Assembly (NCBI GenBank): GCA_029781865.1
Contig: JAKOVW010000081.1
Location: 186,001 to 250,000 of the forward strand
Length of the DNA: 64,000 bases
DNA from: Bacteroidota bacterium
Lineage (GTDB): Bacteria > Bacteroidota > Bacteroidia > Chitinophagales > Saprospiraceae
Direction of reading: 5' to 3'
A program made the position numbers and the translations under genes. Within the stretch, counting starts at the first letter, position 1, and the number at the start of each line of letters is the position of its first letter. Under the pieces are notes generated by a model. The model saw only the letters and a program-made list of their open reading frames with translations, made no database searches and was not told where the DNA came from. Positions 36,164 to 45,315 of the stretch are shown piece after piece.

Positions 36164-36388
36164 TTATTTGCACTCACCTTCGGTATATTTTGTGATTCCT
36201 GCACATTCCGCCATACAGGCATTGCCATATGTTTTATGGTTACATCCGCAAACCGGTTTGTATTCTTTCGTACAAACACAATTTGGCTTGGGCTGTTCAG
36301 TGCATTCTTCAGGGCTATGCATACAGGAAAACAAAAAGATAAATAATGCTAAGACGAAATATGGTTTCATGTTAGTGAATTTATTCAT
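36164..36388 (-). CDS. Small Kazal-type protease-inhibitor lipoprotein
   Basis: A 74-residue protein with a signal peptide ending in the lipobox-like LFSC, followed by one Kazal domain: [20 protein letters not shown] and [17 protein letters not shown], with the Cys spacing and Tyr of the family. Kazal domains inhibit serine proteases. A membrane-anchored copy may protect the cell from exogenous or its own secreted proteases, such as the protease at 31577 (inference). A second ATG at 36370 would give a 68-residue form with a shorter signal peptide. It lies 14 bases after asnB. Confidence 0.8.
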   Translation of the reverse strand: MNKFTNMKPYFVLALFIFLFSCMHSPEECTEQPKPNCVCTKEYKPVCGCNHKTYGNACMAECAGITKYTEGECK

Positions 36389-36402
36389 AGTGAATTTTCA
36401 AT

Positions 36403-38289
36403 TTAAATTCGTTCTCCTTTCAAAAATATTCTGCACCACCATTCAAAGCACAAAAAACTCCAGATAAGAAGTCTGTGGTTAATCCGTTTATCGCAATGTT
36501 CGTGAATGATATTTTGAATAAAGGATGGATTAATGTATTCATGGCAGGCAATATCTTTACCCAGGAGTAACTCTTTTACATAAGCTGCATTTTCTCCTCT
36601 GTACCAACTTTCATCCGGCGAACTGAATCCTTGTTTTTTGCGGTTTATAATTCGTTCGGGCAAAATATCTTTCATCGCTTTTCGCAAGACGTTTTTACCA
36701 TCGTCGTATTCTCCATATTGCATCCGTTTATTGCCGGCAACGTTTTCATCAATACGCTTCATGTTTTCAAGATTGCCGAGTTTGTATTTAACCGGAATTT
36801 TTTGAGCAAAAGCCACTAAATCATTATCGAGAAATGGAAACCGCTCCTCCAAACCATTTGCCATCGCCAGTTTATCGCCAACGATAAGCAAACCGGGCAA
36901 GAATGTTTTGCTTTCAAAATACAAACTGTTTTGAATGTGTTCTTCCGCAGTGTCATAACGAAGTTGCGGATTGAATTGAAATACGCGTTCGAAAATTTTT
37001 CTTGGAACATTGATATCCATCTCCCTGTAAATCGAAGATGAAAATAAATTTTGTTTATCCTGATCAGCCACCAGTCTTTGCCAGAAGCCATAATAGTTTT
37101 CAAAAAATTCGGTTTGGTCCAGAGATTTAAACACGCGATAATACCTCCATGGATACCCTCCAAATAATTCATCGCCACCGGTACCTTGCAGACATACTTT
37201 CACAAATTTGGAAGCCAGTCTGCTGATGTAATAATTTGGATAGCTCATTCCGACTTTGAGATCTTCGAGATGCCATACTACTTTAGGCAGACTCCATTTA
37301 ATATCGCCTGCATTGAGTACCTGTTCGTAGTGTTCACTTTTAATAAAATTTGCGGTGATTTCAGCATCGAGGCGCTCATCATAGCCGACTTCATTACCAT
37401 AGACTTCACTCATTTCGAATCCTGCAGTAAACGTATAGAGTCTTTGAACTTTTCTGCTTGCTAAAACACTTAAAGAGCCGCTATCCATTCCTCCGCTCAG
37501 ATAAGATCCGACCGGAACATCTGATACCATTTGTTTTTTCACAGCAAGGTCCAATAAGCGTTTCGTTTCTTCAACGCAATCGTTCATGCTGAGCTTTTCA
37601 TCGGGTTCGGTAAAATTATAATCCCACCAGGATTTGTGATGAAGCGGTATAGTCGTATTTACGCAAACTGTATTAGCAGGAGGAAGCATTCCAACTCCAT
37701 CAAATAAGGTTTTGAATGAAAACAAATTCTGAAAAGTGAAATATTCATTCAATGCCTGAGCATTGACCTTCACTTTAAATTCGGGATGAGCTAGAAATGC
37801 TTTTATTTCGGAAGCAAACAATAGGGTACCTTTATACTGGAAGTAATACAAAGGCTTGACTCCAAACCGGTCTCTTGAAAGCCATAGGGTTTTTGTTGGT
37901 TTGTGCCAGGCAGCTATGGCAAACATGCCATCCATTTTTTTAAAAAATTCCGGACCTTCCGAAGCAAGTCCTTCACAAATCACTTCCGTATCGCCGGTAC
38001 TGATAAATTGATGGGATTTTTCCTGTAATTGAAGTTTTAATTGCTGATAATTATATATGCAACCATTGAAAACAATAATCCAGTTACCATCTTTTGAAGA
38101 CATAGGTTGACGGCCATTTTCACTTAAATCAAGAATAGACAATCTTTGATGGCCCAATCCAATGTTTTGTTCGCAATAAATCCCCTGGCCATCGGGTCCC
38201 CTGTGTTTTAACTGATTGGTCATGTTCTTCAGCACAGCTTCAGAAACCGGTTTGCCATCCAAATTGAATATTCCACTTAATCCACACAT
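36403..38289 (-). CDS. asnB: Asparagine synthase (glutamine-hydrolysing)
   Basis: This 628-residue enzyme makes asparagine from aspartate, glutamine and ATP. It starts MCGLSGIFN, where Cys2 is the glutaminase nucleophile. The N-terminal Ntn domain includes LKHRGPDGQGIY, LGHQRLSILDLS and IVFNGCIYNYQQ. The synthetase domain has the PP-loop SYLSGGMDSGSLSVLAS. Its location before a GT87-like membrane protein and an epimerase, with the Kazal gene after, allows a role in surface glycan or peptide amidation, as for many asnB paralogues. The general biosynthetic role is also possible. Confidence 0.9.
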   Translation of the reverse strand: MCGLSGIFNLDGKPVSEAVLKNMTNQLKHRGPDGQGIYCEQNIGLGHQRLSILDLSENGRQPMSSKDGNWIIVFNGCIYNYQQLKLQLQEKSHQFISTGDTEVICEGLASEGPEFFKKMDGMFAIAAWHKPTKTLWLSRDRFGVKPLYYFQYKGTLLFASEIKAFLAHPEFKVKVNAQALNEYFTFQNLFSFKTLFDGVGMLPPANTVCVNTTIPLHHKSWWDYNFTEPDEKLSMNDCVEETKRLLDLAVKKQMVSDVPVGSYLSGGMDSGSLSVLASRKVQRLYTFTAGFEMSEVYGNEVGYDERLDAEITANFIKSEHYEQVLNAGDIKWSLPKVVWHLEDLKVGMSYPNYYISRLASKFVKVCLQGTGGDELFGGYPWRYYRVFKSLDQTEFFENYYGFWQRLVADQDKQNLFSSSIYREMDINVPRKIFERVFQFNPQLRYDTAEEHIQNSLYFESKTFLPGLLIVGDKLAMANGLEERFPFLDNDLVAFAQKIPVKYKLGNLENMKRIDENVAGNKRMQYGEYDDGKNVLRKAMKDILPERIINRKKQGFSSPDESWYRGENAAYVKELLLGKDIACHEYINPSFIQNIIHEHCDKRINHRLLIWSFLCFEWWCRIFLKGERI

Positions 38290-38296
38290 AAGTATG

Positions 38297-38304
38297 CAAA
38301 AGTA
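38297..38304 (-). promoter_or_regulatory. Bacteroidota -7 promoter element (TACTTTTG)
   Basis: The minus-strand TACTTTTG lies seven bases before the asnB ATG, a near-leaderless arrangement. Confidence 0.45.
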
Positions 38305-38425
38305 GAAGTCTTATGATAAATAAAAGAAAGAATAAAAAAGGAGGCATACAAAGTTTAGAATCCGGTCCATCAGAATATTGATCGAAACCGAAATAATTAC
38401 AAGTTATATCTGCACAAGACCCTTC

Positions 38426-39607
38426 TTAACCAATTAAAGCAGATTCACTTTCTAAAGAACCGGGCTTTTTGATCATCATCAGATCATAAATTATTTTCAC
38501 CCAGATAAGTATACAGGGTACTGCTTTTAATACATAAGGCTCGATTAAAAAATAACGGATTCTACCGGGATAAATGTCGGATGAAGAAAAAATAGTGAAA
38601 GCTATGGCAAGATCCAGTAACAATATGTTTACGAGACCAGGCTTTTGACTGACAAACCACAAGGCCATACCGGTAATGGCTATGATGAATGTAGGTGACT
38701 CTGCTTTATGATTAAAGATGACCATCCAGCTTAGAATAGATGCAAGGAACAAGAGTTTAAATTTCAAATCAGAATACAAACTGAATTTAATCAGAGGCAA
38801 ACAAAATACAATGACGCCGATCAAAAGAATAATAGAATTGCTTTCGATATTAAACCAACTGTACAACCAACCAAAAACAGATAAACCATAAGAAACCGAA
38901 TGATCCATTTGGAGTACATTGTACCAACCATGATATAGAAATGTCAACTGGGAAAAGGAAATAAACACCAGTGGCAGGAGCGTAAACAGAATCATCCAGC
39001 AAACAATCCAGCCAATAGATTTTAATTTGTTGGGATACAATACAAATAAACTCAAAGCGACAATTCCAAAGAGCTTAATGAAGATAGTCGACACAATCAA
39101 TAAAGAGGCCCAGGCTATTTTCTTTTGTTCGAGGAAAACGAAACCCAATACAATCAGACCGGTAATTAATCCATTACTTTGCGAGTTGCGTAAACTCGTG
39201 AGCATCTCGATAAAAATTAATGCAAAAACAAATATTTTTTTCTTATCAGAGAGGACGGGTAATTTCCAAATCGCAAACAGCAGAATAAAAACATTGAGCG
39301 AATTCCAGATCAAAAGACCTGCAAAATCAGGCAAGACGGCCATGAACGACATAAATACCGGAAATGTCGGACTATACTTATAAACATCATTGTATTCATA
39401 TGGAAATAATAAATACAGATCCTTATTGTGAATCAAATGAAAAAATGATTGCTTAAAGATCAGGTAATTGTTGTAGTGGGTGTACTTGATTTTTGAATCT
39501 CCGATATAACAAGTTTCAAGAAATATTCCCTGTGCGGTAGTGATGACAATGCCGATCCCAAAAAGAATCAGGACAATATTTAAAGGATTGCTGAAAATTT
39601 TTTTCAA
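38426..39607 (-). CDS. Polytopic membrane glycosyltransferase, GT87-like
   Basis: A 393-residue protein with about ten hydrophobic helices. The first extracytoplasmic loop contains SKIKYTHYNNYLIFKQSFFH and LLFPYEYNDVYKYSPTFPVF, matching the GT87/DUF2029 family (polyprenyl-phosphate-mannose-dependent transferases such as PimE-like enzymes). Later sections include SQSNGLITGLIVLGFVFLEQ. It probably adds sugar from a lipid carrier on the outer face of the inner membrane; acceptor unknown. The epimerase upstream (57-base gap) suggests a small glycan-related unit. Confidence 0.7.
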   Translation of the reverse strand: MKKIFSNPLNIVLILFGIGIVITTAQGIFLETCYIGDSKIKYTHYNNYLIFKQSFFHLIHNKDLYLLFPYEYNDVYKYSPTFPVFMSFMAVLPDFAGLLIWNSLNVFILLFAIWKLPVLSDKKKIFVFALIFIEMLTSLRNSQSNGLITGLIVLGFVFLEQKKIAWASLLIVSTIFIKLFGIVALSLFVLYPNKLKSIGWIVCWMILFTLLPLVFISFSQLTFLYHGWYNVLQMDHSVSYGLSVFGWLYSWFNIESNSIILLIGVIVFCLPLIKFSLYSDLKFKLLFLASILSWMVIFNHKAESPTFIIAITGMALWFVSQKPGLVNILLLDLAIAFTIFSSSDIYPGRIRYFLIEPYVLKAVPCILIWVKIIYDLMMIKKPGSLESESALIG

Positions 39608-39663
39608 ATCAGAAATTATTTAGTGTTGCAATTTGCCATCTGATTTTAAAATTCAGGTTATCA

Positions 39664-40635
39664 CTAAGCATTGCCTGATTTTCTCCAATCAATCAATTTT
39701 AGTAATCCTTCTTCAAGTTCAAACTGGTATTTAAAACCAAGTTCATTTTCTGCTTTTACGCGCGACCCGATTCTGTTCTGAACCAAAGCTCTTGCATCAT
39801 CAGCTGAATAGGGTTTGTACTGCACTACCAAATGTGAATTTTTAAGGCGAAGTATGGTATCGCATAATTCCTTGATACTGGTTTGCACTTCTGTGCCAAC
39901 ATTGTAAAATCCAAAAGCGACATCGCTCGTAAGTGCACATACATTGGCGCGAGCGACATCTTCCACATAAATGAAATCATAAGCTTGCGAACCATCGCCA
40001 TTAATTACAGGCTGTTCATTGGCATCAATTTTATTGAGCATGATGGGAATGACACCGGTATAGGCTGCAGTTTGATCCTGATGTGGTCCATACACATTCA
40101 TATAGCGAAGACCGATCACCTGCAAACCATAGCGGTCATTGTATGCCGTACACATGGCTTCTCCTGCAATCTTTGTAGCGCCATAAAAATTCTTATTGTT
40201 GTAAGGATGGGCTTCAGTCATCGGAATTTCTACAGCATCTCCGTATACGGATGCGGATGATGACCATACCAATTTTTTTATATTGTTTTTCACGCAGGCT
40301 TCCAGAACATTAAAGGTACCGGCGATATTTACTTCGAAAGCCGTTCTCGGATAATCTTTACAATGCAACAGCCACATGGCCGCCAAACAAATCACATAAT
40401 CTTTACCTTTCATGGCTGCATCGAGTATGTCGATATCCCGTATATCACCGCCATGCGAAAAAATGCTGCAACGCGGATCCTTTAATGCATTATTGAGGTA
40501 CTCCTTTTTGCCCCTTGTGAAATTGTCGTAAACCACAACTTCTGCCACAGGATGTTTTAATAATTCTTCCACCACAAAGCTTCCGATAAACCCTGCACCG
40601 CCAATAACTAAAATTTTGCTGTTCTTTATTTCCAT
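39664..40635 (-). CDS. NAD-dependent nucleotide-sugar epimerase/dehydratase
   Basis: An extended short-chain dehydrogenase of about 323 residues. The Rossmann motif is ILVIGGAGFIGSFVVEELL. The catalytic Ser-Tyr-Lys set is in SSSASVYGDAVE and NFYGATKIAGEA (Y-x3-K). Substrate-domain landmarks are RYMNVYGPHQDQ and DFIYVEDVARANV. It resembles UDP-glucose 4-epimerase-like enzymes, but specificity is not readable. The frame opens earlier (ATG 40689); ATG 40635 is chosen because MEIKNSKIL leads directly into the first strand and the extra 18 residues look unrelated. Confidence 0.82.
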   Translation of the reverse strand: MEIKNSKILVIGGAGFIGSFVVEELLKHPVAEVVVYDNFTRGKKEYLNNALKDPRCSIFSHGGDIRDIDILDAAMKGKDYVICLAAMWLLHCKDYPRTAFEVNIAGTFNVLEACVKNNIKKLVWSSSASVYGDAVEIPMTEAHPYNNKNFYGATKIAGEAMCTAYNDRYGLQVIGLRYMNVYGPHQDQTAAYTGVIPIMLNKIDANEQPVINGDGSQAYDFIYVEDVARANVCALTSDVAFGFYNVGTEVQTSIKELCDTILRLKNSHLVVQYKPYSADDARALVQNRIGSRVKAENELGFKYQFELEEGLLKLIDWRKSGNA

Positions 40636-40734
40636 GAATCCGGTTTTGATATAGTTATTTTCCAAATATGAGCTCAAAAGTAAAGACAAAAGGCGTTCGT
40701 GTACATGGATCTTTTGGGCTTATTCGCGGTATTC

Positions 40735-40765
40735 TTTGCTTTTTTATTAAAAAACCATACTTTTG
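40735..40765 (+). promoter_or_regulatory. tRNA promoter (-33 TTTG, 19-base spacer, -7 TACTTTTG)
   Basis: TTTG at 40735-40738 and TACTTTTG at 40758-40765 are separated by exactly 19 bases, an ideal Bacteroidota promoter, 71 bases before the tRNA. Confidence 0.8.
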
Positions 40766-40836
40766 CCTCCCGTTTCTCAGAAAACCGTTTCTGCAGGAAT
40801 TTCACACACACTCACTCCATCACACAATACCCGATT

Positions 40837-40910
40837 GGCGTGGTAGCTCAGCTGGTTAGAGCGTGCGATTCATAATCGCAAGGTCGGGAGTTCAACCCTC
40901 CCCCACGCTA
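40837..40910 (+). tRNA. tRNA with anticodon CAT (elongator Met, or Ile2)
   Basis: A 74-base cloverleaf. The acceptor stem is GGCGTGG/CCACGCT (one G-T pair), the D arm GCTC/GAGC and the anticodon arm TGCGA-TTCATAA-TCGCA. The T arm is GGGAG/CTCCC with TTCAACC, and the discriminator is A. CCA is not encoded. The lack of the C1-A72 mismatch and of three G-C pairs in the anticodon stem excludes the initiator. Elongator Met is most likely; a lysidine-modified Ile2 tRNA cannot be excluded by eye. Confidence 0.95.
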
Positions 40911-40931
40911 CAAAGACAAAAATCGACGATT

Positions 40932-40966
40932 AGAGTCATCATTCATTTTGATGGCTCTTTTTTTTT
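40932..40966 (+). terminator. Rho-independent terminator of the tRNA gene
   Basis: AGAGTCATCA pairs with TGATGGCTCT (one wobble) and is followed by ten T. It lies 22 bases after the tRNA. Confidence 0.9.
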
Positions 40967-40995
40967 GAATATAATGATGTATTTGAAAATATAGA

Positions 40996-41030
40996 TGCCC
41001 CAGAGGCACGAAGGCACAGCGTACGGAATT
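40996..41030. repeat. Possible solo half of the GGCAC repeat family
   Basis: The segment CCCCAGAGGCACGAAGGCAC resembles one arm (CCACAAAGGCACATAAGGCA) of the palindromic repeat at 55511-56180. It is a single degenerate copy, so the relation is tentative. Confidence 0.3.
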
Positions 41031-41153
41031 CAATTCGTTTTGATTGGGCGCAAATGTTTAAACAAAATACATTCGGCAAAGATTGGGATTAAAATACGCA
41101 ACTCATTATTTTACGTATGAAAATCGTCGTAGGTTTATAGTACTAAGAAAAAA

Positions 41154-41531
41154 TCATTTTTTCTTTTTCAACTTTGCTTTCAGTAAATTTTCACTGACCC
41201 GAAACTTAACTATCCTGCTAATCAAATTCAGCGGTAATTTTTGGTCTAATGGAAATTGAACTGAACCTTTGGCATTTTTATATTTTGATATTTCTTTTTT
41301 AAACTGTTCTATACCGGAAGCAGTCGGATAAAAACCAATGTGATTTTTATATCCTGCAAAATAGACCAATACGCCATTAAACTTAAACGCCGGCATACCA
41401 TAACTGATTATTTCTTCTGCTGCTGGTGCAGCCTTGCTTATGGTTTCGCGCATTTCTGATAAAAGCAATTGGGTTTCTTTTGGAAAATCCGAGATGTATT
41501 CGTCTATGTCAAGAGGTTTTTTCATATGCAA
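41154..41531 (-). CDS. DUF1801 (YdhG-like) protein
   Basis: A 125-residue single-domain protein of the DUF1801/YdhG fold. Family motifs are IDEYISDFPKETQLLLSEMR, AEEIISYGMPAFKFNGVLVY and FAGYKNHIGFYPTASGIEQF. A frataxin-like iron-chaperone role has been shown for Bacillus YdhG/Fra; in most Bacteroidota its function is unknown. The basic tail K-A-K-L-K-K-K-K closes the protein. It starts the minus-strand accessory block but is separated by 165 bases from the next gene. ATG 41525 is an alternative start two codons in. Confidence 0.82.
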   Translation of the reverse strand: MHMKKPLDIDEYISDFPKETQLLLSEMRETISKAAPAAEEIISYGMPAFKFNGVLVYFAGYKNHIGFYPTASGIEQFKKEISKYKNAKGSVQFPLDQKLPLNLISRIVKFRVSENLLKAKLKKKK

Positions 41532-41695
41532 GTCAAATCAATAATTAAAAGCTATATTATTCAATGAAGTGCCTGACAAAATTAATAAGTTGTTTTCAGA
41601 TTGATTAGTACTTTAGAAAAGAACTAATGGTTTAAGAAGGAGTCATAAATTACATAAGCAATTAAAATGTATTTCAGCGTATGTAAAATGAAGAA

Positions 41696-42922
41696 TTATT
41701 TACCAGAATTCAGATGGTCAAGTTTTAATTTGGTTTCGGGGAATTCGTGAATTTGCAACGCTTTGTGGTAAAATACTTTTGCCATTTGGGTGTCACCTGC
41801 AGCATCGTAGAAATCGCCCATACTGTCGTAGGTATTAAAGCTTTTAGGATAGTTTTTTATGTTCAACTCAAACATTTGTTTGGCTTTGTCCATGTTCTTT
41901 TGCTGCAAAAAGTAATATCCCAGATTATTCACGACCATTTCCGGAGGAGAAACGCGGTAAGCCATTTTTTCGGATACGATTTTGTAATGTGCAGTCAATG
42001 CCGAGTCGATATCAATTGAATTCAACAGGTCTGGCGTAGGTAATGTAAATTTATAAAATCCGAAAATAAACCGGAATGCATCGTATTCAGCGATGAGTGG
42101 AACAGAACCATGATCGTCATCTTTATAATATTTCCAGTTCCAGCGCAATTCGTTTTGCTTGCTTTTACCTAATGCATCCGCAAGCTGAAGAATAGACCGC
42201 ATGTGAATTGAAGTAGCCGAAGTATCTTTTCTCAACTGACTGGTATCCAAATTGGGTTTCAGGGTATTGGCCATAGCGAGGAATAAACTTTTACCGTTAA
42301 ATTTCTTATTGGATAATTCCTGTTCAGTCTGTTTCAATAGTTTTTTATCATCCCACCACATGCTTGGATCAATGGCGAGATATGCATTGAATAAATCCGG
42401 ATGATGGATCAAAGTGTTGACAGCCATCAGACCACCCAGGGAATGACCGATTAACAAACGGTAGGGGGCTGTCGGGTAAAAGGAATCAATATGTGGAATT
42501 AATTCCTTTTCGATAAATTGTGTAAAGAGTTCGCCACCGCCGCTGGTATTTATGCTTAAGTTGTTTAAGGGAATCCCTGTTTTCGTCGGTGTGGGTGTCA
42601 GGTCACGCATGCGGTCTGTATTCGTAATACCGACTACAATCATCTCGGGTAGTACGCTGTTTCCGTTTGTACTCAATTGTTGAATGATTCCGGTAACGGA
42701 ATGAAAATGAGCATCTCCATCTAAAAGATAAACAACCGGATATTGTTGTTTAAAAAAAATACCGGTATTGCTTTGCGGAACATATACCCAGATTTTTCTT
42801 TGCTCTTTTAGAATGTTGGAATAGATACTGTCATAGTTTCCGATGACAATCGCGTTTCCAGATGATTGTGCAAAGATCGATGAGCAGCTAATGGTAAACA
42901 AGTATAGAAAAACGAGTCTCAT
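41696..42922 (-). CDS. Secreted alpha/beta-fold esterase (IroE/Fes-like) with C-terminal TPR region
   Basis: A 408-residue protein with a signal peptide (1-19, ending IFAQ). A COG2819-type esterase domain (about 20-290) has YPVVYLLDGDAHFHSVTGI, nucleophile GHSLGGLMAVNTL and His in YKDDDHGSVPL. The last ~110 residues contain TPR-like helices (MDKAKQMFELNIKNYPKSFN). Relatives cleave siderophore esters or other acyl esters in the periplasm. A paralogue lies at 46178-47062. It is probably in one unit with the following genes; the gap to the MBL gene is 38 bases. Confidence 0.85.
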   Translation of the reverse strand: MRLVFLYLFTISCSSIFAQSSGNAIVIGNYDSIYSNILKEQRKIWVYVPQSNTGIFFKQQYPVVYLLDGDAHFHSVTGIIQQLSTNGNSVLPEMIVVGITNTDRMRDLTPTPTKTGIPLNNLSINTSGGGELFTQFIEKELIPHIDSFYPTAPYRLLIGHSLGGLMAVNTLIHHPDLFNAYLAIDPSMWWDDKKLLKQTEQELSNKKFNGKSLFLAMANTLKPNLDTSQLRKDTSATSIHMRSILQLADALGKSKQNELRWNWKYYKDDDHGSVPLIAEYDAFRFIFGFYKFTLPTPDLLNSIDIDSALTAHYKIVSEKMAYRVSPPEMVVNNLGYYFLQQKNMDKAKQMFELNIKNYPKSFNTYDSMGDFYDAAGDTQMAKVFYHKALQIHEFPETKLKLDHLNSGK

Positions 42923-42960
42923 ATTATGTGTTTTATGCTTTTATTTTGTTGGTATTCATC

Positions 42961-43710
42961 TTATTTGCGATTGGCCAGTTCAATACAGTGATCGATGAGT
43001 TCTGTTCCACCAAATTCTCCATGTCCCGGAATGACCACTTTAGCATGTGGAAACCTGTTTTTCAACTTTTGTAAAGTGGTTGGATAAGCTAAAATATCTC
43101 CATCACCGGTAAAACCTAAATCCGGCGATTTTAATTCTTTGATCATACAATCTGCAAATAATATATTTTCTGAGGGTATCCATACGACAATGTTATCCAT
43201 CGTATGTGCAGGACCTAAATACAAACATAGAATTTCCAGGTTTCCTAACTTGAGTTGCATAGAGTCTTTAAATCCGATGCGGTGAACCGGTAAGTTTTTT
43301 GATTTAGCAATTTCACGAGTCATTTCATGAGCATACGATGGAATCCCTGATTCATGAATAGCAGCCAGACCGCCCATGCTGTCCCAATGCCAGTCATTGG
43401 AAATAAATCCGGTGACCTTTAGTTTCAGGCTGTCTTTGATATAGCTTAAAAGAATTCGAGTCAATGAATCGTTTATGGGCGTATCAAATAAAAACGCACG
43501 CTCCTGATCGTATAATAACAATCCGTTGCAAGGAATTTTATTATTATTCTCTCCGGGTATATAGGATATGTGAATGAATGCATGATCGGATATTTTGATC
43601 AACTGCAATTCGTCACTGATTCGGATCTTGTCCTGTTTGTTTTGTGAAAATGCAAAATAGGAAAAATGGATAAGACAATAAAGCAAAACGAATTTTGGTA
43701 TGTTATTCAT
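42961..43710 (-). CDS. Subclass B1-like metallo-beta-lactamase with altered zinc site
   Basis: A 249-residue periplasmic MBL with a signal peptide (about 1-22, ending FAFS). B1 landmarks are GFISNDWHWDSMGGLAAIHE, GPAHTMDNIVVW (His196), LFADCMIKEL (Cys221) and VIPGHGEFGG (His263). At the first zinc motif B1 enzymes read HxHxD; here it reads D-W-H-W-D, so the residue at position 116 is Asp instead of His. The Asp120/Cys221/His263 site is intact. The enzyme may hydrolyse beta-lactams, perhaps with one zinc, or have moved to another substrate. Neighbours are possible detoxification or resistance-type enzymes. Confidence 0.8.
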   Translation of the reverse strand: MNNIPKFVLLYCLIHFSYFAFSQNKQDKIRISDELQLIKISDHAFIHISYIPGENNNKIPCNGLLLYDQERAFLFDTPINDSLTRILLSYIKDSLKLKVTGFISNDWHWDSMGGLAAIHESGIPSYAHEMTREIAKSKNLPVHRIGFKDSMQLKLGNLEILCLYLGPAHTMDNIVVWIPSENILFADCMIKELKSPDLGFTGDGDILAYPTTLQKLKNRFPHAKVVIPGHGEFGGTELIDHCIELANRK

Positions 43711-43732
43711 TATTGAAAGTAATTATTATTGA

Positions 43733-44587
43733 TTAAAAGTCCAATCGCATTTCGAACTGTGAGCCCATTTGAACAAAGTCGAGTTTTTCGAGGAAAGCAG
43801 TAATGTAATCCAACTTTGCTTCTGTATTGGTTACCTTATATATTCCATTTGAAGAACAGGATTTCAACTGTTGCATAATGGCACTGCCGATTCCTTTTCT
43901 TCTGTGATTTTTATGTACAGCCAATTGTGGAATATCACCGGTATGTCCTTCAATCATTCCGTAAGCAACGAGTTTATCCTTATGGTATGCTCCGCAGCGG
44001 TATAATTTTTCTTCCGCTCTTAAAACGGATTCCCAATTATTTTGCCAGCTCGGCTCAAAATCCCACATGGATTCCAGTTCCATTTTATTGAAACTTTTCA
44101 ATTCGATAATCTTATAACCTTCAGGTAAATTGATTTCCGGTTTATGATTTTCGTTTTGAACACCAAGAAAATAATGAAGCTCACGATCAGTCGTAAAACC
44201 CAATCCCTGGTAGAGTGAAATGGCAGATGAATTGGTCGATATCACTTCGAGGACATACGATTTAATTCCTTGTTCTTTGAAAAATGGAATGGAGTGATTA
44301 AATATTTTTGTGGAAATACCTTGTTTGCGGTATGCTTTCCGGGTGCCGGTTCCGGTATCGTATGCCGAAAGTATGCCTCTGTAAATTCCGCTTGAATTAA
44401 ATATAAAACTAACCAGGTTATCAGATTTAAATGCGCCAAAAGAAATCGCAGGATCAAAACCTCTTCTCATGAGCATGTCTTCCCATTCACTCCGCGTCCA
44501 GTTTCTGGGATATTCCTGAAAGGCATCATTGAATGCATCATAAAGTGCATCCATAGAAATACCCTGCAAGGATTTAATTGAAATCAT
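43733..44587 (-). CDS. Tandem GNAT-family N-acetyltransferase
   Basis: This 284-residue cytoplasmic protein has two GNAT folds. The first (about 1-140) has an acetyl-CoA loop in RKAYRKQGISTKIFNHSIPF and SAISLYQGLGFTTDRE. The second (about 150-284) has QLAVHKNHRRKGIGSAIMQQ, the R/Q-x-x-G-x-G/A motif. Substrate is unknown; relatives acetylate amines of small molecules, including antibiotics, or proteins. It lies between the MBL and the Nim-like flavoprotein with gaps of 22 and 8 bases, so co-transcription is likely. Confidence 0.85.
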   Translation of the reverse strand: MISIKSLQGISMDALYDAFNDAFQEYPRNWTRSEWEDMLMRRGFDPAISFGAFKSDNLVSFIFNSSGIYRGILSAYDTGTGTRKAYRKQGISTKIFNHSIPFFKEQGIKSYVLEVISTNSSAISLYQGLGFTTDRELHYFLGVQNENHKPEINLPEGYKIIELKSFNKMELESMWDFEPSWQNNWESVLRAEEKLYRCGAYHKDKLVAYGMIEGHTGDIPQLAVHKNHRRKGIGSAIMQQLKSCSSNGIYKVTNTEAKLDYITAFLEKLDFVQMGSQFEMRLDF

Positions 44588-44595
44588 GAATGGTT

Positions 44596-45234
44596 TTATT
44601 TGTGTTGTTCGTAATAATTTTTTACGCTTTCACAAACCGGATACGAGGAACCGAATTTTTCATCCGGCACAGGAGTTAGGGCTTTCATGACCAATGGAAT
44701 ATGTCCTGACCAGACTTCATTTGTTTTTTCTTCATCGCCTTTGGGTCCTTCATTTCTGATTTTTGCCGATGCACGATCAATAGTAAATTTTATGACCATT
44801 GTTGCTTTCAATTCATTTTCCGAACCGACAGGAACTTCATCCCAGCGACCTTTGATGATGTGTTCGGTGATGATTTTCAGGCCGTCCATTCTTTCCTGTT
44901 CGTCTTCCACCATCAACGCTTTGCCAAATAAAACCACGGAGCGATAATTCACAGAGGTGTCAAATAACGTTCTTGCCAAAACGATTCCATCCAGATGTGT
45001 AACAGAGATACAAGCGGTTTGACCACTAACCAGTTGATTCAGCATGAAATTTTTTGTGGAGCCATGCAGATAAAGAGAATTTTCTTTTCGTCCGTACGCT
45101 GTAGGAATCATCATGGTTTGACCTTCGTGTTGAAAAGCCACATGACATAGAAAGCCGGCATCAAGAATTTGATAAACCGATTCTTCTGAATTGGATTCCC
45201 GCTTTGGACCTCTGATTATTTTATTGAACTCCAT
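44596..45234 (-). CDS. Pyridoxamine 5'-phosphate oxidase-family flavoprotein (Nim-like)
   Basis: A 212-residue split-barrel FMN-binding protein. Landmarks are GFLCHVAFQHEGQTMMIPTA, YGRKENSLYLHGSTKNFML and the Y-R-S-V-V-L-F-G-K-A strand. The family includes Bacteroides NimA-type nitroimidazole reductases and F420/FMN-dependent oxidoreductases, so xenobiotic reduction is a reasonable guess. It is the first of three close minus-strand genes (Nim-like, GNAT, MBL). Confidence 0.82.
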   Translation of the reverse strand: MEFNKIIRGPKRESNSEESVYQILDAGFLCHVAFQHEGQTMMIPTAYGRKENSLYLHGSTKNFMLNQLVSGQTACISVTHLDGIVLARTLFDTSVNYRSVVLFGKALMVEDEQERMDGLKIITEHIIKGRWDEVPVGSENELKATMVIKFTIDRASAKIRNEGPKGDEEKTNEVWSGHIPLVMKALTPVPDEKFGSSYPVCESVKNYYEQHK

Positions 45235-45315
45235 ACCTGTACCAAATGAATAAATTTAAAAATCAAAATATGGAGCAAATTATGAATTTTAACGGGCAAG
45301 TTGAAGCCGCAGATG

